A stretch of 14,974 nucleotides of DNA from an uncultured Collinsella sp. GTDB lineage: Bacteria; Actinomycetota; Coriobacteriia; Coriobacteriales; Coriobacteriaceae. Positions within the stretch are counted from its first letter, which is position 1. Each line of letters opens with the position of its first letter. The position numbers and the translations under genes were made by a program. Under the pieces are notes generated by a model that was not told where the DNA came from, made no database searches, and saw only the letters and a list, made by a program, of their open reading frames with translations. The stretch is from NCBI GenBank assembly GCA_900752425.1, contig CAADVE010000054.1, positions 1-14,974 of the forward strand, given 5' to 3'. Positions 13,654 through 14,974 of this stretch are shown piece by piece.

Positions 13654-14860
13654 AGTTGCCGTAACCTCCCCTCTCCTGGTCGCGGATGACGTGGCCGCCC
13701 TCGAGGGCGATCACGCGACGGTGCATGCTATCGACCATCTCGCGGTCGTGCGTGGCGACGATCACGGTGGTGCCGGTGCGGTTAATACGCTCAAGCAGCT
13801 TCATGATGCCCAGCGAGATCGCCGGGTCGAGGTTGCCCGTCGGCTCGTCGCAGATCAGCAGCGGCGGACGGTTGACCATAGCGCGGGCGACGGCAACGCG
13901 CTGCTGCTCGCCACCGGAAAGCTGGTCGGGCAGCGAGTCCATCTGATCAGCCAGGCCGACCAGACGCAGCACCTCGGGCACCTGGCTGCGAATGACGCCC
14001 TTGGGCTTGCCGATGCACTGCAGGGCAAACGCCACGTTTTCGTAGGCGGTCTTTTGCGGCAGAAGCTTAAAGTCCTGGAACACGGCGCCAATCTGGCGGC
14101 GCAGGAACGGAACCTTGCGGTTCTTGATCTTCATGAGGTCCTGACCGGCAACCAGGATGCGGCCGCTCGTCGGCTTGACGTCACGGTTGAGCGTCGACAG
14201 CAGCGTGGTCTTACCCGAGCCGGAGTGACCGACCAGGAAGACGAACTCGCCCGGATAGATCTCGATGTTGATGTCGTCGAGTGCAGGCTTGTTGGGCTGT
14301 GCCGGATAGATCTTGGTGACATGCTCCATAAGGATGACGGGCTCGACACCGGCCTGCTTGGCCATCTTCTTGCGGCTGGCCTGCGGATCGATGGGCGCAA
14401 ACACCGACGTAAAATCGGGGTTGTTGAGCGCGTTATCGAGGCTTGCGACCTCGGCTGCCTGATCGCTCTCGACCACCGGGGCAGCAGGCTGCGTGGGGTC
14501 GGGAATAGCGGCAAAGAGACCGGACTGCGCAGGCTGAGGAGCCGGCGTCGCAGGGGCCAAGGGGTCGGGAATGCCGGCCATGGTAGGCTGCGGCGTGGCG
14601 GCACCAGCCTGAGGCTGCTCCACGCGAGCGGTCACGGCCTGAACGGGCTCAAAACCCGCCGTGCCGGAAAGCGCGACATCGCTGGTTGGATTGTAGGCAA
14701 AGGGATCGGATGCCGGCTGTGCCTGATCTGCCGGCTGAGCGGGGGCCTGAGCAACAGGCTGGCCCTCTGAATCCGGAGTGGCGAAACGACTGCCCTGGAC
14801 GCCTGCCTGCGTCTTGGGGGCATCATCGCCCGCACCGGAGGTACGGAAGTGGTTACCCAC
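13640..14860 (-). CDS. ftsE: Cell division ATP-binding protein FtsE with long N-terminal extension
   Basis: A 406-residue protein. The ABC domain (~174-395) is a complete FtsE: Walker A GHSGSGKT (211-218), Q-loop FQDFKLLPQ, signature LSGGEQQ (314-320), Walker B LLICDEP (334-340) and the switch His371. It powers FtsX at the septum by ATP hydrolysis. Typical FtsE has about 220-230 residues, so the first ~170 are extra: a low-complexity Pro/Ala/Gln-rich tail with repeated PDP motifs (IPDPLAPATP, IPDPTQPAAP), no hydrophobic helix and probably disordered. The start is GTG 14860 with AAGGAG five bases before it and an extended -10 promoter upstream. An internal ATG at residue 166 (MAKQAG) would give a normal-length FtsE but has no ribosome site, so I judge the extension to be translated. 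Confidence 0.92.
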   Translation of the reverse strand: MGNHFRTSGAGDDAPKTQAGVQGSRFATPDSEGQPVAQAPAQPADQAQPASDPFAYNPTSDVALSGTAGFEPVQAVTARVEQPQAGAATPQPTMAGIPDPLAPATPAPQPAQSGLFAAIPDPTQPAAPVVESDQAAEVASLDNALNNPDFTSVFAPIDPQASRKKMAKQAGVEPVILMEHVTKIYPAQPNKPALDDINIEIYPGEFVFLVGHSGSGKTTLLSTLNRDVKPTSGRILVAGQDLMKIKNRKVPFLRRQIGAVFQDFKLLPQKTAYENVAFALQCIGKPKGVIRSQVPEVLRLVGLADQMDSLPDQLSGGEQQRVAVARAMVNRPPLLICDEPTGNLDPAISLGIMKLLERINRTGTTVIVATHDREMVDSMHRRVIALEGGHVIRDQERGGYGNYGTN

Positions 14861-14905
14861 TGGTGCTCCTTATCGTCGTGCGTTTAAACTACATGAGCGC
14901 TTTGT

Positions 14906-14914
14906 ATTTTAGCA
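14906..14914 (-). promoter_or_regulatory. Extended -10 promoter of ftsEX
   Basis: On the minus strand TGC precedes TAAAAT (14906-14911), an extended -10 with no clear -35. It lies 46 bases before the ftsE GTG. It supports transcription starting at the long form of FtsE. Confidence 0.5.
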
Positions 14915-14974
14915 GTATTAGCTTTGCTGCACATAAGAAGCATGGCGTGCTTAGGGATCCCGTCGGCCGGGCAC

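Noticed and set aside
13691..14770. A 359-codon plus-strand open frame opposite ftsE
   Set aside because: Shadow of the ABC domain and its low-complexity extension; no ribosome site and no family resemblance.
14951..14974. Last codons of another minus-strand gene (reading ...PGRRDP then TAA)
   Set aside because: Only seven codons are visible at the edge; they could belong to a gene upstream of ftsE such as prfB, but this is too little to call.

Overview
The window looks like a chromosomal segment of a high-GC Gram-positive gut bacterium of the Coriobacteriia, most likely Collinsella or a close relative. This is inferred from protein style, GC-rich codon use, strong GGAGG-type ribosome binding sites, CCA-encoding tRNA genes and the gene families present; no marker that would fix the genus was read. 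Almost every gene is on the minus strand. The exceptions are the 3' end of an NRAMP metal transporter at the left edge and one small uncharacterised gene at 3286-3696.

Layout from left to right: (1) 1-276, end of an mntH-type NRAMP transporter (+). (2) 430-1165, a 47-residue rubredoxin and an FMN-binding flavin-reductase-like protein, the two halves of what is one fused protein (high-molecular-weight rubredoxin, Hrb) in some anaerobes. (3) 1370-2747, a TPR protein overlapping smpB (trans-translation), followed by a large imperfect hairpin and a terminator. (4) 2842-3082, a tRNA-Gln/tRNA-Glu pair with a clear promoter and terminator. (5) 3286-3885, a small orphan gene and an array of three palindromic units with an exact 62-bp period. 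(6) 3893-4252, an ArsC/Spx-family protein. (7) 4345-8788, a complete N-acetylmuramic acid (MurNAc) catabolic operon transcribed murR-murQ-murP-mupG, with a terminator-like hairpin between murP and mupG. (8) 8993-10284, a VanZ-like membrane protein and an orphan serine recombinase preceded by short repeats. (9) 10462-12597, RNase R. (10) 12733-14860, ftsX and ftsE, with an unusually long Pro/Ala/Gln-rich N-terminal extension on FtsE.

The metabolic core is peptidoglycan recycling. By family knowledge, MurP imports and phosphorylates MurNAc or a MurNAc-GlcNAc disaccharide, MupG splits the phosphorylated disaccharide, MurQ removes the lactyl ether from MurNAc-6P to give GlcNAc-6P, and MurR senses the pathway intermediate. 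SmpB and RNase R work together in ribosome rescue and decay of the rescued mRNA but lie about 8.6 kb apart here. FtsE/FtsX couple cell division to peptidoglycan hydrolysis.

No large undescribed multi-gene system is evident. The most unusual elements are the 62-bp-period palindrome array, the 67-bp hairpin behind smpB, the FtsE extension, the murP-mupG intercistronic terminator and the split Hrb pair.
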